DNA from: an uncultured Pseudomonadota bacterium
GTDB lineage: Bacteria > Pseudomonadota > Gammaproteobacteria > Burkholderiales > SG8-39
DNA: 64,000 bases
Reading direction: 5' to 3'
Assembly: GCA_903834835.1 (NCBI GenBank)
Contig: CAILKO010000035.1
Location: 58,539 to 122,538, forward strand
The notes under the pieces: generated by a model
Seen by the model: the letters and a program-made list of their open reading frames with translations, nothing else
Told to the model about the DNA's origin: nothing
Databases searched by the model: none
Position numbers and translations under genes: made by a program
Part shown: piece by piece, positions 62,244-64,000 of the stretch
How positions within the stretch are numbered: the stretch's first letter is position 1
How the letters are laid out: each line of letters opens with the position of its first letter

Positions 62244-63227
62244 CTATTGCTTCGCGATACCGGCTGCTGCAAGCATGCGGCCGTAGGCAACGATATCGTC
62301 CGACAGCGCGCGAGCCAGCTGTTCGGGCGTCCCCCCCCCGACAGCGTAGCCTTGCTCGGTCAGCAGCCTCACGAGCACGGGGTCGAGCAGCAGCATGTTC
62401 AGCTTCCGGTTGAGGTCATCGACCAGTGCGTCTCCCGTGCCGGGCGCGACGAACACCCCGTTCCAGCTCTGAATGACAAAGCCCGGCCAGGTGTCGCGTG
62501 CGAGCGGCAGGCCGTTCATCGGCGCTCTCGCGGGGCGACCGCCCATCGCCGCGACGACCTGCACTTTTCCTCCGGCAGCGAGCGAGCCTACGAGCGCGGC
62601 CGAACCGATGAGCAGGTCGACCTGCCCTGCAAGCAACGCGTGGGATGCGGGCCCGGTCCCGGAATAGGGAATGGTCGTGATCGCACCGCCGAGCAGAACT
62701 CGCAGCTGCTCGCATCCCAAGGTGGAATAGCCCGGTACGGCAGCGCAGTTCAGCCCACCTGATCGCGCGCGTGCGATCGCCGCCAGCTCTCCCGGTCGGG
62801 ACGCGCCAAGCGAGGAACTCGCCACGAGAAACACCTCGCTCTCGACGAGCTTGATGACCGGCTTGAGTTCTCTCACCGGGTCGATTGCCGCCTTGTACAT
62901 CACCGCATTGATGGGCACGAAACTCGCGGCCATGAGCAGCGTGCGCCCATCCGGCTGCGAGCGCGCTACGTACTCCGTTCCTATCATCCCCGAAGCCCCG
63001 GGGCGGCTTTCCACAATCACAGGCTGATCAAATGCCTGCGCCATCCTCTCGGCAAACTTGCGCGCCTGGATATCCAGCGAACTCCCTGCGGAAACCGGAA
63101 CGATCAGCCTCGTTGGCAGACGGTCCTGCGCCTGCACCCCGAACGAAAGGAGCATGACCAGCGCAACCATCGCGGACCAGGATCCGCTACCCCGCCCGGC
63201 CGTTTGCTTCACGATCGAATATCGCAT
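62244..63227 (-). CDS. Bug/TctC family periplasmic substrate-binding protein
   Basis: 327 aa from ATG 63227, four bases after the ligase gene stop; ATG 63251 is an alternative that would overlap it. The signal peptide covers SWSAMVALVMLLSFGVQAQ. Bug features are LPTRLIVPVSAGSSLDIQARKFAERM, VIVESRPGASGMIGTEYVARSQPDGRTLLM and IPYSGTGPASHALLAGQVDLLIGS. No TctAB genes. It is probably coupled to the upstream acyl ligase, so it may deliver that acid. Confidence 0.9.
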   Translation of the reverse strand: MRYSIVKQTAGRGSGSWSAMVALVMLLSFGVQAQDRLPTRLIVPVSAGSSLDIQARKFAERMAQAFDQPVIVESRPGASGMIGTEYVARSQPDGRTLLMAASFVPINAVMYKAAIDPVRELKPVIKLVESEVFLVASSSLGASRPGELAAIARARSGGLNCAAVPGYSTLGCEQLRVLLGGAITTIPYSGTGPASHALLAGQVDLLIGSAALVGSLAAGGKVQVVAAMGGRPARAPMNGLPLARDTWPGFVIQSWNGVFVAPGTGDALVDDLNRKLNMLLLDPVLVRLLTEQGYAVGGGTPEQLARALSDDIVAYGRMLAAAGIAKQ

Positions 63228-63231
63228 CGTT

Positions 63232-64000
63232 TCAAACGGGGCCTTTGCCATCGGCTCTGTCGCCGGGCGAAACCTGGAGCATCGCGGCAAGCTTGTCTCG
63301 CCGGGTCTTGCCTCCCGCATTCTTCGGGAGACTCTTGACGGCGACCACCGCTCGCGGCACCTCGAAGGGCCTCAGCTGTTCGCGACAGCGCTCCTTGACG
63401 CGCTCTTCGATCTCCTTGGTAAGCGCATCCTGCGGCACGACAATTGCGACCAGCACATCATGCCCGCCGTCCGTCGTCAGTCTCGTGACCGCCGATTCAA
63501 GTATCCCCGGGCAGGAGTCGATTACCCGCTCTACGGCCGCGGGATCGACCTTGTTTCCCCCGATGTTCAGAACTTGATCAGCCCTGCCACGCAACATCAC
63601 ATAGCCGGCAGCATCGACGGAGCCCACGTCGCCCGGCGAAAACCAGCCGTCCACGAATGCCTTGCGGGTCGCGTCTTCATCGTTAAGGTAGCCGCTGATC
63701 ATCCCCGGCGTACGGAACTGCAGTCGGCCTGTTTCTCCGGGCGCAAGTACTTTGCCGGCATCGTCCACGACACGGACTTCCGACCACGGATACAGCCTGC
63801 CGACGCAAGCCTCGGGCAGACCGGTGTGACTGGCCGATAGCAGCGCAACGCCTCCAGTCTCGCTGGCCCCGTAGAACACCTGGAGATTCGGGCAGATCGA
63901 CTTCACGATGCGCGCCCGTAGCGCCGGCGGCACCGCGCTTCCTGTAAGCGTGACGGTCTGGATACTCGGAAATGGCGTCGCGTCGGCCGGCAACGACTGC
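63232..64000 (-). CDS. AMP-forming acyl-CoA synthetase (C-terminal part; cut by window edge)
   Basis: 256 visible residues, open at the 5' end. LQVFYGASETGGVALLS is the adenylate-site motif. RLQFRTPGMISGYLNDEDATRKAFVDGWFSPGDVG and MLRGRADQVLNIGGNKVDPAAVERVI follow. The C-terminal lysine is in LPKNAGGKTRRDKL. The family activates carboxylates such as benzoate or short aromatic acids with ATP and CoA. The start lies beyond 64000. It is paired with the Bug gene downstream. Confidence 0.9.
   Translation of the reverse strand, partial: QSLPADATPFPSIQTVTLTGSAVPPALRARIVKSICPNLQVFYGASETGGVALLSASHTGLPEACVGRLYPWSEVRVVDDAGKVLAPGETGRLQFRTPGMISGYLNDEDATRKAFVDGWFSPGDVGSVDAAGYVMLRGRADQVLNIGGNKVDPAAVERVIDSCPGILESAVTRLTTDGGHDVLVAIVVPQDALTKEIEERVKERCREQLRPFEVPRAVVAVKSLPKNAGGKTRRDKLAAMLQVSPGDRADGKGPV

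Noticed and set aside
1..64000. CRISPR arrays, rRNA genes, insertion sequences, integrases
   Set aside because: I looked for spaced direct repeats, transposase or integrase motifs and rRNA sequences and saw none. The tRNA-linked island idea therefore rests on the tRNA end alone.

Overview
The window is high-GC, gene-dense chromosomal DNA of a proteobacterium, most likely a betaproteobacterium (order Burkholderiales or a relative). The basis is gene order and family content: thiS-thiG-trmB, rph-rdgB-hemW, yicC-gmk-rpoZ-spoT and yebC-ruvCAB-ybgC-tolQRAB-pal-cpoB-tRNA-Lys, a TfpZ-type pilin accessory protein, and five orphan Bug/TctC periplasmic binding proteins. I could not run a taxonomic search, so the order is uncertain. 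No gene-free stretch exceeds about 240 bases.

Region 1 (1-15 kb) is a catabolic region. It holds parts of two ring-hydroxylating dioxygenases that converge on each other, three Bug binding proteins, an MFS carrier, an alpha/beta hydrolase, a quinone oxidoreductase, and CoxM/CoxS-type molybdenum hydroxylase subunits with no large subunit. A minus-strand operon follows: a gentisate-dioxygenase-like cupin, a class II aldolase, an atypical epimerase and a heme-oxygenase-like metalloenzyme. TfpZ, a 58-aa ORF and a small membrane protein close the region.

Region 2 (15-31 kb) is mostly housekeeping: a CHAD protein, thiamine thiazole synthesis, trmB, a CsgG-like protein, hemW, rdgB, rph, yicC, gmk, rpoZ, spoT and a Do-type protease. 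Several small proteins, a VOC protein, a flavin monooxygenase and apt follow.

Region 3 (31-38 kb) is a compact purine salvage unit. It contains a BMP-type ABC importer (lipoprotein, two permeases, double ATPase), guanine deaminase and Gpt, and it ends at a strong terminator that faces apt. It probably imports purine bases or nucleosides, deaminates guanine to xanthine and rescues both as nucleotides.

Region 4 (38-48 kb) is the least ordinary part. It holds an AMP-forming ligase, a cyanophycin-synthetase-like ATP-grasp enzyme whose Mur-ligase half looks degenerate, a methyltransferase, three glycosyltransferase-like proteins, a UDP-galactopyranose-mutase-like flavoprotein, and a Bug/cupin pair. 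It abuts the 3' end of tRNA-Lys. That tRNA end has two G-U acceptor pairs, and a partial copy of it lies at 39646-39662, so the block may be a tRNA-anchored island making an unknown conjugate.

Region 5 (48-58 kb) is the tol-pal and ruvCAB block with yebC and a HerA-like ATPase. Region 6 (58-64 kb) is a second catabolic-looking group: atypical SDR, SAF-domain oxidoreductase, MFS carrier, Bug protein and a truncated AMP-forming ligase.

Three intergenic hairpins (7815, 16363 and 58956) share one palindromic core, while their outer stems differ from site to site yet remain self-complementary. This is the clearest unexplained repeat in the window.
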